Positions 14,535 through 23,309 of a stretch of 64,000 nucleotides of DNA are shown one piece after another. The number at the start of each line of letters is the position of its first letter. The stretch's first letter is position 1. Source of the DNA: Lentzea cavernae (lineage in GTDB: Bacteria; Actinomycetota; Actinomycetes; Mycobacteriales; Pseudonocardiaceae). The stretch is from positions 124,001-188,000 of the forward strand of contig NZ_BNAR01000010.1 in assembly GCF_014653695.1 (NCBI RefSeq), in the 5' to 3' direction. Made by a program: the position numbers and the translations under genes. The notes below the pieces were generated by a model. It was not told where the DNA came from. It saw only the letters and a program-made list of their open reading frames with translations, and did not search any database.

Positions 14535-17204
14535 GTGGGCGGCGTCGTCCCAGGAACGACCCACGCCGACCGAGACCTCCAGCGGGACCTGGAGCTGGTA
14601 GGCGTTGCCCATCTGGTCGCGGACGAGGGCCTCGACGGCCTCGCGCTCGCCCTCGGCGACCTCCAGCACCAGTTCGTCGTGGACCTGCAGGAGCATCCGC
14701 GAGCGCAGGTCGGACGACTCCAGCGCCCGGTAGACGCCCAGCATGGCCACCTTGATGATGTCCGCCGCGCTGCCCTGGATCGGCGCGTTCAGCGCCATGC
14801 GCTCGGCCATCTCGCGGCGCTGGCGGTTGTCCGACGTCAGGTCGGGCAGGTAGCGGCGGCGGCCGAGGACGGTCTCGGTGTAGCCGTCCTTGCGGGCCTT
14901 CTCGACGATCTCGTTGAGGTAGTCGCGCACGCCGCCGAAGCGGGAGAAGTACGCCTCCATCTGCTCGCGGGCCTCTTCGGTCGGGATGCGCAACTGCTGC
15001 GACAGACCGAACACCGACAGGCCGTACGCGAGGCCGTACGACATCGCCTTGATGCGGCGGCGCATCTCGCCCGTCACCTCGGAGGTGGGGATCGAGAACG
15101 CCTGCGAGGCCACGTAGGTGTGCAGGTCCTCGCCGCTGTTGAACGCCGCGATCAGGCCCTCGTCGCCGGACAGCGTCGCCATGATCCGCATCTCGATCTG
15201 GCTGTAGTCCGCGGTCATCAGCTCCGCGTAGCCCCCGCCCACGACGAACGCCTGGCGGATGCGCCGGCCCTCGTCCGTGCGGATCGGGATGTTCTGCAGG
15301 TTCGGGTCCGTCGAGGACAGCCGGCCCGTGGCGGCGATCGTCTGGTGGAACGTCGTGTGGATGCGGCCGTCGTCGGCCACCGACTTCAGCAGGCCGTCCA
15401 CAGTGGACTTCAGGCGCGTGACGTCGCGGTGCGACAGCAGGTGCTGCAGGAACGGGTGCTCGGTCTGCTCGAACAGGTTCTGCAGCGCGTCGGCGTCCGT
15501 CGTGTAGCCGGTCTTGGTCTTCTTCGTCTTCGGCATGTTCAGCTCGTCGAAGAGGACCGTCTGCAGCTGCTTCGGGCTGCCGAGGTTGATCTCCTTGCCG
15601 ATGACGGCGTACGCCTCCTGCGCTGCGTTCTTCACGCCCGCAGCGAAGTGCGACTCCAGCTCGGAGAGGTGGTCGACGTCGATCGCGATGCCGACGGCCT
15701 CGACCTCGTCGAGCACGTTCATCAGCGGCAGCTCGAGGTTCGCGAGCAGGTCGGTGCCACCGATCGTGACCAGCTCCTGGTCGAGCCGGTCGGCGAGCTC
15801 GGCGACGGCCCGCGCGCGCAGGATCGTGCCGGTGGCGAGCTTCTGCGCCTCCTCGGACTCGTCGGAGAGCAGCGACAGCTGGCCGTCGCCGGACTCCTCG
15901 GCCCGCAGCTCGCGCTGGAGGTAGCGCAGCGCCAGGTCGTCCAGCGCGAACGAGCGCTGGCCGGGACGCACCAGGTACGCGGCCAGCGCCGTGTCGGAGG
16001 ACAGACCGCGCAGCTTCCAGCCGCGAGCGCGCACGCGGCGCAACGGCAGCTTCAGGTCGTGGCCTGCCTTGGACACCGACTCGTCGGACAGCCACGCGGC
16101 GAGCGCCTGCTCGTCGGCCTCGTTCAGCTCCGTGACGTCGACGTACCCGCCCTCGCCGTCGGCCGTGCACAGCGCGACGCCCTCGAGGTCGGTCGTGATG
16201 CGCAGCGCGACGCCGACCCGCGTCGTGCGCGCGTGCTGGTCGAGCCACTTCGCGAGCGTGCCCGCGGGAACCGCGCCGCCGGAGACCTCGAAGCCCTCCT
16301 CGGCCTCGGGCTCCGCGGTCGTCAGCGTCTGGAAGAGACGGTCGCGCAGGACGCGGAACTCCAGCTCGTCGAACAGGCGGTGCACCGCGTCGCGGTCCCA
16401 GACCTGGACCTCGAGGCCGTCGATCGCGTACGGCAGCTCGACGTCCTTGATCAGCTCCGTGAGCTGGCGGTTCATGATGATGTTCGCCAGGTTGCCGCGC
16501 AGCGCCTCGCCGACCTTGCCCGGCACCTCGTCGACGCGGTCGACGAGCTCGTTGAGCCCGCCGAACTGGTTGAGCAGCTTGATGATCGTCTTGGGGCCGA
16601 CACCGGGGGTGTTCGGCAGGTTGTCCGACGAGTCGCCGCGCACCGCCGCGTAGTCCGCGTACTGGTCGGGCCGCACGCCGTGCTTCTCCTCGACGTAGGC
16701 CGGGGTGAAGCGGCCCATCTCCGAGACGCCCTTGACCGGGTACAGCACCGTGACCTTGTCGTTGACCAGCTGGAACGCGTCTCGGTCGCCGGTGACGATC
16801 TCCACCTCGACGCCCTGCTCCACGGCCTGCGTGGTCAGCGTCGCGATGATGTCGTCCGCCTCGTAGTTCTCCTTCTCCATGGTCGGGATCTGGAGAGTGG
16901 CCAACACGTCCTTGATCAGGGAGACCTGGCTGCGGAACTCGTCCGGCGTCTTGGTGCGACCGGCCTTGTACTCGGGGTACTGCTCGGAGCGGAACGTCTT
17001 GCGCGAGACGTCGAACGCCACCGCCACGTGCGTGGGCTTCTCGTCGCGCAGGATGTTGATCAACATGGACGTGAAGCCGTACACGGCGTTCGTGACCTGG
17101 CCCGTCTTCGTCACGAAGTTCTCGGCGGGCAGGGCGTAGAACGCTCGGTAGGCCATCGAGTGACCGTCGATGAGCAGGAGCCGCTTCACGTCTGAGGTAG
17201 TCAC
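14532..17204 (-). CDS. polA: DNA polymerase I
   Basis: Family A DNA polymerase of 890 residues for lagging-strand gap filling and repair. Residues 1-290 are the 5'-3' exonuclease (LLIDGHSMAYRAFYALP at the start, NLPNTPGVGPKTIIKLL later). Residues about 310-490 keep the 3'-5' exonuclease fold, but the expected DxE residues are replaced (GVALRITTDLEGVAL), as in other actinobacteria. The polymerase domain has motif A MTADYSQIEMRIMA, motif B RRIKAMSYGLAYG and motif C LQVHDELVLEV. The GTG at 17204 starts directly at TTSDVKRLLLIDGHS. The stop codon TAG overlaps the target-site duplication of the MITE. Confidence 0.98.
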   Translation of the reverse strand: MTTSDVKRLLLIDGHSMAYRAFYALPAENFVTKTGQVTNAVYGFTSMLINILRDEKPTHVAVAFDVSRKTFRSEQYPEYKAGRTKTPDEFRSQVSLIKDVLATLQIPTMEKENYEADDIIATLTTQAVEQGVEVEIVTGDRDAFQLVNDKVTVLYPVKGVSEMGRFTPAYVEEKHGVRPDQYADYAAVRGDSSDNLPNTPGVGPKTIIKLLNQFGGLNELVDRVDEVPGKVGEALRGNLANIIMNRQLTELIKDVELPYAIDGLEVQVWDRDAVHRLFDELEFRVLRDRLFQTLTTAEPEAEEGFEVSGGAVPAGTLAKWLDQHARTTRVGVALRITTDLEGVALCTADGEGGYVDVTELNEADEQALAAWLSDESVSKAGHDLKLPLRRVRARGWKLRGLSSDTALAAYLVRPGQRSFALDDLALRYLQRELRAEESGDGQLSLLSDESEEAQKLATGTILRARAVAELADRLDQELVTIGGTDLLANLELPLMNVLDEVEAVGIAIDVDHLSELESHFAAGVKNAAQEAYAVIGKEINLGSPKQLQTVLFDELNMPKTKKTKTGYTTDADALQNLFEQTEHPFLQHLLSHRDVTRLKSTVDGLLKSVADDGRIHTTFHQTIAATGRLSSTDPNLQNIPIRTDEGRRIRQAFVVGGGYAELMTADYSQIEMRIMATLSGDEGLIAAFNSGEDLHTYVASQAFSIPTSEVTGEMRRRIKAMSYGLAYGLSVFGLSQQLRIPTEEAREQMEAYFSRFGGVRDYLNEIVEKARKDGYTETVLGRRRYLPDLTSDNRQRREMAERMALNAPIQGSAADIIKVAMLGVYRALESSDLRSRMLLQVHDELVLEVAEGEREAVEALVRDQMGNAYQLQVPLEVSVGVGRSWDDAAH

Positions 17205-17281
17205 GGGCCCGAGTCTAGGGTGGGGGTCTGACAGTTCTGCTTGAGCCCCGAGCACTGCGTTCGGCCATTTTGGGAGCCCGC

Positions 17282-17692
17282 GTGACCTTCGACCTGCCAA
17301 TCGAGTTCGCCGACGAGCAACTGCACGCTCGGATGGGCATCGAAATCACCCGATGGGATGTCCAGGAGATGACCGGCACGATGCCGGTCAAGGGCAACCG
17401 CCAGCCGTTCGGTCTGCTGCACGGCGGCGCGAACGCGGTGCTCGCCGAACAGCTGGGCTCGATCGCCTCCGCGATGCACGCCGCGCAGTTCGACCTCATC
17501 GCCGTCGGGCTCGAGCTGTCCTGCACCCACCACCGGGCGGCGCGCGAGGGCGTCGTCACCGGCGTGGCCCGCCCGATCCACCTGGGACGGAGCACGACGA
17601 CCTACGAGATCGTCGTGACCGACGAGGAGGGCAAGCGCACCTGCACCGCCCGCCTCACCTGTCTCCTGCGCCCCAAGCCGCCCGGCGCCTGA
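17282..17692 (+). CDS. PaaI/EntH-like hotdog-fold thioesterase
   Basis: Acyl-CoA thioesterase of 136 residues, a single hotdog domain. The signature GNRQPFGLLHGGANAVLAEQLGS contains the HGG turn and the catalytic acidic residue (Glu in LAEQLGS). Later strands read ELSCTHHRAAREG and GVARPIHLGRSTTTYEI, typical of PaaI/EntH relatives that hydrolyse aromatic or other acyl-CoAs. GTG at 17282 follows GGGAG by 5 nt, so it is preferred over TTG at 17270. It is divergent from polA across 77 nt. In other actinobacteria this gene is commonly next to polA. Confidence 0.88.
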   Translation: MTFDLPIEFADEQLHARMGIEITRWDVQEMTGTMPVKGNRQPFGLLHGGANAVLAEQLGSIASAMHAAQFDLIAVGLELSCTHHRAAREGVVTGVARPIHLGRSTTTYEIVVTDEEGKRTCTARLTCLLRPKPPGA

Positions 17693-17769
17693 ACACTGGG
17701 GTGAACCACACCCCTGTTGTGCGGTCAGCCCCAGTGCGCGACCAAGATCAGCCCGAGATCGTGGACCGC

Positions 17770-18942
17770 ATGACCCTCACGACCCGACTGACGGCGGCGG
17801 TCCTGTGCGGAGCGCTGGCCGCGGCCTCGGTCCCGGCCACCGCGTCCGCCCGCACGGCTCGCGGCGAGCTCCTCGACGTCGTCCCGGTGTCCACGATGGA
17901 CACCGGGCAGCTGGCCACGTACCTGGCGGACCGCTCCCTGGACGCCTCGCGCGTCCGCTTCGCCGTGGAGGCGAAGCGGATCACCTACCGCACCGTCGAC
18001 GCCTTCGGGAAACCGACGACGGCCAGCGCCCTGATCGCCTTGCCGCGCAACGGCGACAGATCGCCGCGCCAGGTGACGTGGCTGCACGGCACCACCGGCT
18101 ACCGGGGCTCCGTGGCCTCGGTGGCGGACGGCAACGACAGGGCCGCCACCTACCTCTTCGCCTCGGCCGGCTACCTGACCACGGCCCCGGACTACCTGGG
18201 CCTGGGCACCGGCCCGGGCCTCCACCCGTACGTGGACGCCCCGTCCACGGTCACGGCCTCGATGGACGCCTTGCGAGCAGCCCGCTCCTACGCCACGTCG
18301 AAGGGCTTGCGCCCTGAGCGGCGCGTCATGATCACCGGCCACTCCCAGGGCGGCCACGCGGCCATGGCGCTGGGCCAGGCCCTGGAGCGCGGCGCCGACC
18401 CACGCCTGGAGGTGGGCGCCCTGGCTCCGATCGGCGGCCCGTTCAAGCCGAGCCTGCTGGTGGCCAGGGCGCTGAACGACGAGATCGCCAACGGCGTCGC
18501 GTACATGGCGTACTGGACAGTGGCCTGGAACCGCCTCTTCGACCTCTACGACACCCCGGCCGAGGTCTTCCGCGACCCGTCGGTCGAAGCGCTCTTCGAC
18601 GGCGAGCACCGCAACGAGGAGATCTTCCAGCACCTTCCCGCCACCATGCGAGAGCTCCTGACCGACTCCTACCTCCAGCGCATGCGGCACCCCACGGGCG
18701 TCCTGCGCGCAAAGCTCCGCGAGGCCGACAGCTACTGCGACTGGCGTCCCCGGGTCCCGGTGAAGATCTACTCCTCGGCGGGCGACAAGGACACGCTGCT
18801 GGAGACCTCCGCGTACTGCGACCAGCGCCTCAAGCAGCACCACGCCCGCAGCACGCTCATCGACCTCGGCGCGGACGTGGACCACGGCAAGGCCGCCAAG
18901 CTGGCCCTGCCGCAGATCCTGGCCGACTTCGACCGCACCTGA
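17770..18942 (+). CDS. secreted lipase/esterase (alpha/beta hydrolase, secretory lipase type)
   Basis: Exported hydrolase of 390 residues. The signal peptide is MTLTTRLTAAVLCGALAAASVPATASA. The nucleophile elbow is GHSQGG (VMITGHSQGGHAAMALG at about residue 195). An acidic residue occurs in SSAGDKDTLLE and the His in GADVDHGKAA near the C-terminus. The HGTTGYRGSVASV oxyanion region and YLTTAPDYLGLG fit the secretory lipase family (fungal LIP and actinomycete relatives), which releases fatty acids or acts on steryl or wax esters. The ATG at 17770 gives the signal peptide; the longer open frame upstream overlaps the thioesterase. A bidirectional terminator follows. Confidence 0.87.
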   Translation: MTLTTRLTAAVLCGALAAASVPATASARTARGELLDVVPVSTMDTGQLATYLADRSLDASRVRFAVEAKRITYRTVDAFGKPTTASALIALPRNGDRSPRQVTWLHGTTGYRGSVASVADGNDRAATYLFASAGYLTTAPDYLGLGTGPGLHPYVDAPSTVTASMDALRAARSYATSKGLRPERRVMITGHSQGGHAAMALGQALERGADPRLEVGALAPIGGPFKPSLLVARALNDEIANGVAYMAYWTVAWNRLFDLYDTPAEVFRDPSVEALFDGEHRNEEIFQHLPATMRELLTDSYLQRMRHPTGVLRAKLREADSYCDWRPRVPVKIYSSAGDKDTLLETSAYCDQRLKQHHARSTLIDLGADVDHGKAAKLALPQILADFDRT

Positions 18943-19027
18943 CGGCGGCGCGCCGGCCGGAGCACAGAGGGCAGGGCGGAGGCCGACCCTTCGCCCTGCT
19001 CGGCCGACCTCCCCGCGGGTGAACGAA

Positions 19028-19060
19028 AGCGGGGTGGAGGACCAGGTCCTCCACCCCGCT
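19028..19060. terminator. bidirectional terminator between lipase and livF
   Basis: A 16-bp perfect stem (AGCGGGGTGGAGGACC at 19028-19043, complement at 19045-19060) is centred on one base. It lies between two convergent genes, 17 nt from the livF stop. A weaker stem (8-9 bp around GCAGGGCG) lies just upstream on the lipase side. Confidence 0.85.
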
Positions 19061-19076
19061 CTCACAAGCAGAAACC

Positions 19077-19793
19077 TCAGTGAGCCTCGCCCAGGTACGC
19101 GTCGCGCACCCGCTGGTCGGCCAGGAGCGAGTGCCCCGGACCGTCCAGAGTGGTCTTGCCGAGGTCGATCACGTACCCGTGGTCCGACAACGCCAGCGCC
19201 GCCAGGGCGTTCTGCTCCACCAGGAGAATGGTGGTGCCGAGCGACTGCAGCTCCTTGATGGTGTCGAAGATCTTCTGCGTCATGATCGGCGAGAGACCCA
19301 TCGAGGGCTCGTCGAGCATCAGCAGGCGGGGCTTCGACATCATCGCGCGGCCGATGGCCAGCATCTGCTGCTCACCACCGGAGAAGAGGCCGGCCTTGTT
19401 CTGCCGGCGCTCCCCCAGCACGGGGAACAGGTCGTACACGCGCTGGATGTCCGCCTCGACGCCGTCGTCCTTGCGGACGTAGGCGCCGAGCTGCAGGTTC
19501 TCCTCCACGGTCATCCGCGGGAAGAGCCGGCGGCCCTCGGGGCAGTGGGCGATGCCCTCACCGAGGATCGCGTGCGCCGCGTCGTTGTGGATCGGCTTGC
19601 CCTGGAACAGGATCTCGCCGTTGGTCGGCCGCAACAGACCCGAGATGGTGCGCAGGGTCGTGGTCTTGCCCGCACCGTTCGAGCCGATCAGAGACACGAT
19701 CTGGCCGGCCTCGACGGTGAACGAGATGTCGCGGACGGCCTCGATCGCCCCGTAGGAGACCGAGAGGTTGCGGACTTCGAGCAGCGCGGTCAT
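19077..19793 (-). CDS. livF: branched-chain amino-acid ABC transporter ATP-binding protein LivF
   Basis: ATPase subunit of 238 residues for high-affinity uptake of Leu/Ile/Val or related solutes. Walker A is GSNGAGKTTT, the signature FSGGEQQMLAIGRA, and Walker B LLMLDEPSMGLSP, followed by the H-loop region LLVEQNALAAL. VRNLSVSYGAIEAVRDI at the start is typical of LivF. The gene overlaps livG by 4 nt (ATGA) and is the last of the livKHMGF operon, just before a strong terminator. Confidence 0.95.
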   Translation of the reverse strand: MTALLEVRNLSVSYGAIEAVRDISFTVEAGQIVSLIGSNGAGKTTTLRTISGLLRPTNGEILFQGKPIHNDAAHAILGEGIAHCPEGRRLFPRMTVEENLQLGAYVRKDDGVEADIQRVYDLFPVLGERRQNKAGLFSGGEQQMLAIGRAMMSKPRLLMLDEPSMGLSPIMTQKIFDTIKELQSLGTTILLVEQNALAALALSDHGYVIDLGKTTLDGPGHSLLADQRVRDAYLGEAH

Positions 19794-20608
19794 GCCTGCT
19801 CCTCCTCAGCAGCAGCGGCGGCCTCGACGTCGTGCTGGACTTCCTCCGGCGGCTTGCCGAGGTACGCCTCGACCACCCGCGGGTCCGCCCGCACGACCTC
19901 GGGGCTGCCCTCGACGAGCAGCTCGCCCTGCACGAGCACGGAGACCGAGTCGCACAGACCGAAGATGAACTTGATGTCGTGCTCGATGACCACGACGGAC
20001 ACACCCGTCTCGCGGATGCGGAAGATCAGCGCCTGCGTCGCTTCCGTCTCCTGCGGGTTCATGCCCGCGGTGGGCTCGTCCAGCAGCAGCACCGCCGGGT
20101 CCGTCGCCAGCGCACGCGCGATCTCCAGACGGCGCTGGTCGCCGTAGGGGAGGTTGCGCGAGAGCTCGTCCTCGACGTTGTTCAGGCCGACGAACGCGAG
20201 CAGCTCCCGCGACCGCTCGCGGGCCGCCTTCTCACCGCGCTGGTAGGCGGGACCGTGGAACAGCGAGGCCAGCGGGCCCTGCTTCATCCGCACGTGCCGG
20301 CCGACCATGACGTTCTCCAGCACGGTCATGCTCGGGAACAGGCGGATGTTCTGGAACGTGCGGGCCACGCCCGCGTCCGTCACCTTCGCCGGGTCGCCGG
20401 GCAGGACGTTGCCCTTGAGCAGCACCTGCCCGGTGGTCGGCGTGTACAGACCCGTCAGGCAGTTGAAGAACGTGGTCTTCCCCGCGCCGTTCGGGCCGAT
20501 CAGGCCGACGATCTTGCCTTCCTCGAGCGTCAGGGTGACGCCCTTCAACGCCTTGAGGCCACCGAAGACCATCGAGACGTCGCGCGCCTCCAAAACTGGC
20601 GTGCTCAT
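19790..20608 (-). CDS. livG: branched-chain amino-acid ABC transporter ATP-binding protein LivG
   Basis: ATPase subunit of 272 residues that pairs with LivF. Walker A is GPNGAGKTTFFNCLTG, Walker B VLLLDEPTAGMNPQE, and the H-loop VVVIEHDIKFIFG, all characteristic of LivG. The C-terminus carries an unusual Ala/Glu tail after EEVQHDV. It overlaps livF and livM by 4 nt at each end, which implies translational coupling. Confidence 0.95.
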   Translation of the reverse strand: MSTPVLEARDVSMVFGGLKALKGVTLTLEEGKIVGLIGPNGAGKTTFFNCLTGLYTPTTGQVLLKGNVLPGDPAKVTDAGVARTFQNIRLFPSMTVLENVMVGRHVRMKQGPLASLFHGPAYQRGEKAARERSRELLAFVGLNNVEDELSRNLPYGDQRRLEIARALATDPAVLLLDEPTAGMNPQETEATQALIFRIRETGVSVVVIEHDIKFIFGLCDSVSVLVQGELLVEGSPEVVRADPRVVEAYLGKPPEEVQHDVEAAAAAEEEQA

Positions 20609-22320
20609 GCCTTCTTCGCCTCCAAATGCGCCTCATCGGCGTTCTCGTCGGCGCGTTCGACCATCTCAGCGCGCCTGTGCGCATCGGGGATCAGGCCGAC
20701 CGGCCGGAACCGCATGATCAGGATCAGCGCGAGGCCGAAGATCATGAGGCGGTAGTCCTCGAAGTCGCGGAGCTTCTCGGGCAGCACGAACAGCAGCGCG
20801 GCACCGAGAACGGCGCCGGGGATCGAGCCCATGCCGCCGAGGATGACCGCCGCGAGCAGCGTGACCGATTCGAGGAACTTGAACGACTCGTACGAGACGG
20901 TGCCGTTCTTGTGCGCGAACACCGCGCCCGCGAGACCCGCGAGCATGGCACCGATGAGGAACGCGAGGATCTTCATCTTGCCGGTGCGGATGCCCATGGC
21001 GCGGGCGGCGTCCTCGTCCTCGCGGATCGCGATCCACGCGCGGCCGATGCGGCTGAACTTGAGGTTCGCGAACACCGCCATCGTCGCCGCGACGAGCAGC
21101 ACGATCAGGACGTAGTACAGGACACCGGCCGGCAGCTTGACCGCGCCGATGGTGAACGACTTGTTGAACTCGGCACCGAACAACGACAGCGCCGGGATGC
21201 CCGGGATGGCGTTGGAGCCGTTGGTGAAGCCACCGATGTCGTTCTGCGCGGAGCGGGTGAAGATCTCACCGAACGCCAGCGTCACGATCGCCAGGTAGTC
21301 ACCGCGGACCCGCAGCGTCGGCGAACCGACGATGGCGCCGAAGATGCCGGCCACGACGGCCGCGATGACGGCGGCGACGGGGAACGGCAGGTCGAAGCCG
21401 AAGTACGCGGTGGCGGCACCGGAGAAGTTCGCTGCCACGAGGGCACCGATGCCCATGAACGCCACGTACCCGAGGTCGAGCAGACCCGCGAGGCCGACGA
21501 CGATGTTCAGGCCGATCGCGGTGGCGGCGTAGATGCCGATGTTCGCCGCGACCGTCATCCAGTACTCGTTGCCCGCCTCGGTGAACGGCAGCAGCAGCGC
21601 GCACGCCGCCAGCACGATCACGCTGAACACGCGGTGCTGTTCCGACAGGACCGAGATCCAGCGGACGAACCCGACGCCGCTCAGCGCGGCGAGCAGACCG
21701 CCGGCGAACCCGAGGAACGACAGGAAGATCGCACCCGCGTACGGGTTGGCGGAGCCGACGCCACCGGTCGTGAGCATCGCGGCGACGGCGTAGAGCACCG
21801 CGCCGAAGGACACCAGCAGCACCAGGTACGCCACCGGGGTGGAGACCTTGAACTTCCACTCGCCCACCGGCTCGATGCCGATGCCGTACCCCGCGAGGAT
21901 CGTCAGCACGCCGGCGATGAGGCCGACGACGCCGCCGAACGCCGTGGCACCGTCAAGAGCCGTGATGGCGCCGAGGCCGCCGCCCTTGACCGTGATGTAC
22001 GCGGCGTTGACGAACGACACGATGGTGAGGCCCCAGCCGAGCGCCCGGACGACCCGGCCCTTGGACGGGACGGGCGCGAAGGCCGCGACGAGGACGAGGA
22101 TTCCCAGCACCAGCAGGTGCCAGCGGAAACCGGTGACCAGGAACGGCGCGTCGAAGAACTGCAGCGTCGACTTGTCCGGCCAGTTGCCGTCGTTGAGCGT
22201 GAACGTGACCCACGGCAGCAGCGCCGCGACGATGCCCAGGACGCCACCGGCGGCCGCGAACGGCTTGCCGAGGGGCGCGAGCGCTGAGCGCTTGCCAGAA
22301 GAAGTGTCGACCGTACTCAT
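20605..22320 (-). CDS. livM: branched-chain amino-acid ABC transporter permease LivM with extra N-terminal membrane domain
   Basis: Permease of 571 residues, clearly longer than the usual 300-420. The conserved LivM core occupies about 235-545, including ATAIGLNIVVGLAGLLDLGYVAF, the PTLRVRGDYLAIVTLAFGEI loop and the cytoplasmic AIREDEDAARAMGI coupling segment. In front of it lie about 220 residues with several more predicted helices, starting GGVLGIVAALLPWVTF. The N-terminal part has few charged residues beyond short loops. Start and stop overlap neighbouring liv genes, so the extension is not an artefact of start choice. What it adds to transport is unknown. Confidence 0.94.
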   Translation of the reverse strand: MSTVDTSSGKRSALAPLGKPFAAAGGVLGIVAALLPWVTFTLNDGNWPDKSTLQFFDAPFLVTGFRWHLLVLGILVLVAAFAPVPSKGRVVRALGWGLTIVSFVNAAYITVKGGGLGAITALDGATAFGGVVGLIAGVLTILAGYGIGIEPVGEWKFKVSTPVAYLVLLVSFGAVLYAVAAMLTTGGVGSANPYAGAIFLSFLGFAGGLLAALSGVGFVRWISVLSEQHRVFSVIVLAACALLLPFTEAGNEYWMTVAANIGIYAATAIGLNIVVGLAGLLDLGYVAFMGIGALVAANFSGAATAYFGFDLPFPVAAVIAAVVAGIFGAIVGSPTLRVRGDYLAIVTLAFGEIFTRSAQNDIGGFTNGSNAIPGIPALSLFGAEFNKSFTIGAVKLPAGVLYYVLIVLLVAATMAVFANLKFSRIGRAWIAIREDEDAARAMGIRTGKMKILAFLIGAMLAGLAGAVFAHKNGTVSYESFKFLESVTLLAAVILGGMGSIPGAVLGAALLFVLPEKLRDFEDYRLMIFGLALILIMRFRPVGLIPDAHRRAEMVERADENADEAHLEAKKA

Positions 22321-23231
22321 GCGCGCACCCTTTCCGGCTCACCGAACAGACCCTGCGGGCGGAAGACGAGCACGAGGATCAGCACGACGAAGATCCAGAC
22401 GTAGTCGTACTGGGTGCCACCCGGCATGTACTGACCGGCGACGGTCTTGATCAGACCGATGATGAACGCGCCGATGACCGCACCGCGGATGCTGCCGACG
22501 CCGCCCAGGACGGCCGCCGTGAAGGCGAAGATGCCGTTCTGGAAGCCCATGTCGATGTTGATGTTGTTCAGGTAGCCGCCGAACATGATGCCCGCGACAC
22601 CGGCCAGCACGGCGCCGATGATGAACGTCAGCACGATCACGCGGTCGGGGTTGACACCCATGAGCTTCGCGGTGTCGGGGTCCTGCGCGGTGGCTCGCAT
22701 CGCGCGTCCCATGCGGGAGCGGTTGATGTAGGTCTGCAGGATGACCGCGAGTCCCACCGAGAGCACGACGAGCAGGATGCCGGTCCAGGAGATGTTGACC
22801 GAGCCGATCGTCAGGTTGCCCTCGGGGAAGACCTTCGGGTACGGCAGGTTGGACTTGGCGTTCGGGTAGAAGACGCGCACAGCCTCCTGCAGGAACACGG
22901 ACACGCCGAGCGCTGTGATGAGCGGTGCCAGCCGGGGTGCGTTGCGCAGCGGCCGGTAGGCGAACCGTTCCATGATCACGGCGACGAGGACCGCCACCGC
23001 GATGCCGCCGACGAACATGAGCGGCAGGGCCACGGCAGGCGACTTCTTGAGGTCGTCAGGAAGAAGCGTGAACGTGGCGAGGCCTCCGTACGAGGCCACC
23101 ATGAAAACCTCGCCGTGGGCGAAGTTGATCAGCTGGATGATGCCGTACACCATCGTGTACCCCAGGGCGATCAGGGCGATCAACGCACCCTGAATGACCC
23201 CGTTGGCCAGCTGTTGGAGCAGGACTGACAC
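22317..23231 (-). CDS. livH: branched-chain amino-acid ABC transporter permease LivH
   Basis: Permease of 304 residues, normal for LivH. It starts LLQQLANGVIQGALIALIALGYTMVYGIIQLINFAHGE, with the INFAHGE motif universal in LivH proteins, and contains ATAQDPDTAKLMGVNPDRVI, the EAA-like coupling loop. About eight membrane helices are predicted. It begins 78 nt after livK, with a stable hairpin in that gap, and overlaps livM by 4 nt. Confidence 0.95.
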   Translation of the reverse strand: MSVLLQQLANGVIQGALIALIALGYTMVYGIIQLINFAHGEVFMVASYGGLATFTLLPDDLKKSPAVALPLMFVGGIAVAVLVAVIMERFAYRPLRNAPRLAPLITALGVSVFLQEAVRVFYPNAKSNLPYPKVFPEGNLTIGSVNISWTGILLVVLSVGLAVILQTYINRSRMGRAMRATAQDPDTAKLMGVNPDRVIVLTFIIGAVLAGVAGIMFGGYLNNINIDMGFQNGIFAFTAAVLGGVGSIRGAVIGAFIIGLIKTVAGQYMPGGTQYDYVWIFVVLILVLVFRPQGLFGEPERVRA

Positions 23232-23245
23232 GACTACCTCCGTAG

Positions 23246-23282
23246 ACGGCGGGGGCGAGCAAACAACGCCCGCCCCCGCCGT
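23246..23282 (-). terminator. intra-operon hairpin between livK and livH (attenuator or RNA stabiliser)
   Basis: ACGGCGGGGGCGAGC (23246-23260) pairs with 23268-23282 around a 7-nt loop, with one internal mismatch. It sits in the only sizeable gap of the liv operon, just after livK. Such hairpins commonly raise binding-protein levels above those of the permeases, by partial termination or by protecting the 3' end of the livK message. Confidence 0.7.
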
Positions 23283-23309
23283 GTCTTCAATCAGTGATCA
23301 GGTAGTCGA

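Noticed and set aside
14235..17195. 986-codon open frame opposite polA
   Set aside because: PolA motifs are unambiguous on the minus strand. The opposite frame crosses the MITE and has no domain.
20626..22287. 553-codon plus-strand frame opposite livM
   Set aside because: Highly charged repetitive product typical of an antisense shadow of a membrane-protein gene.
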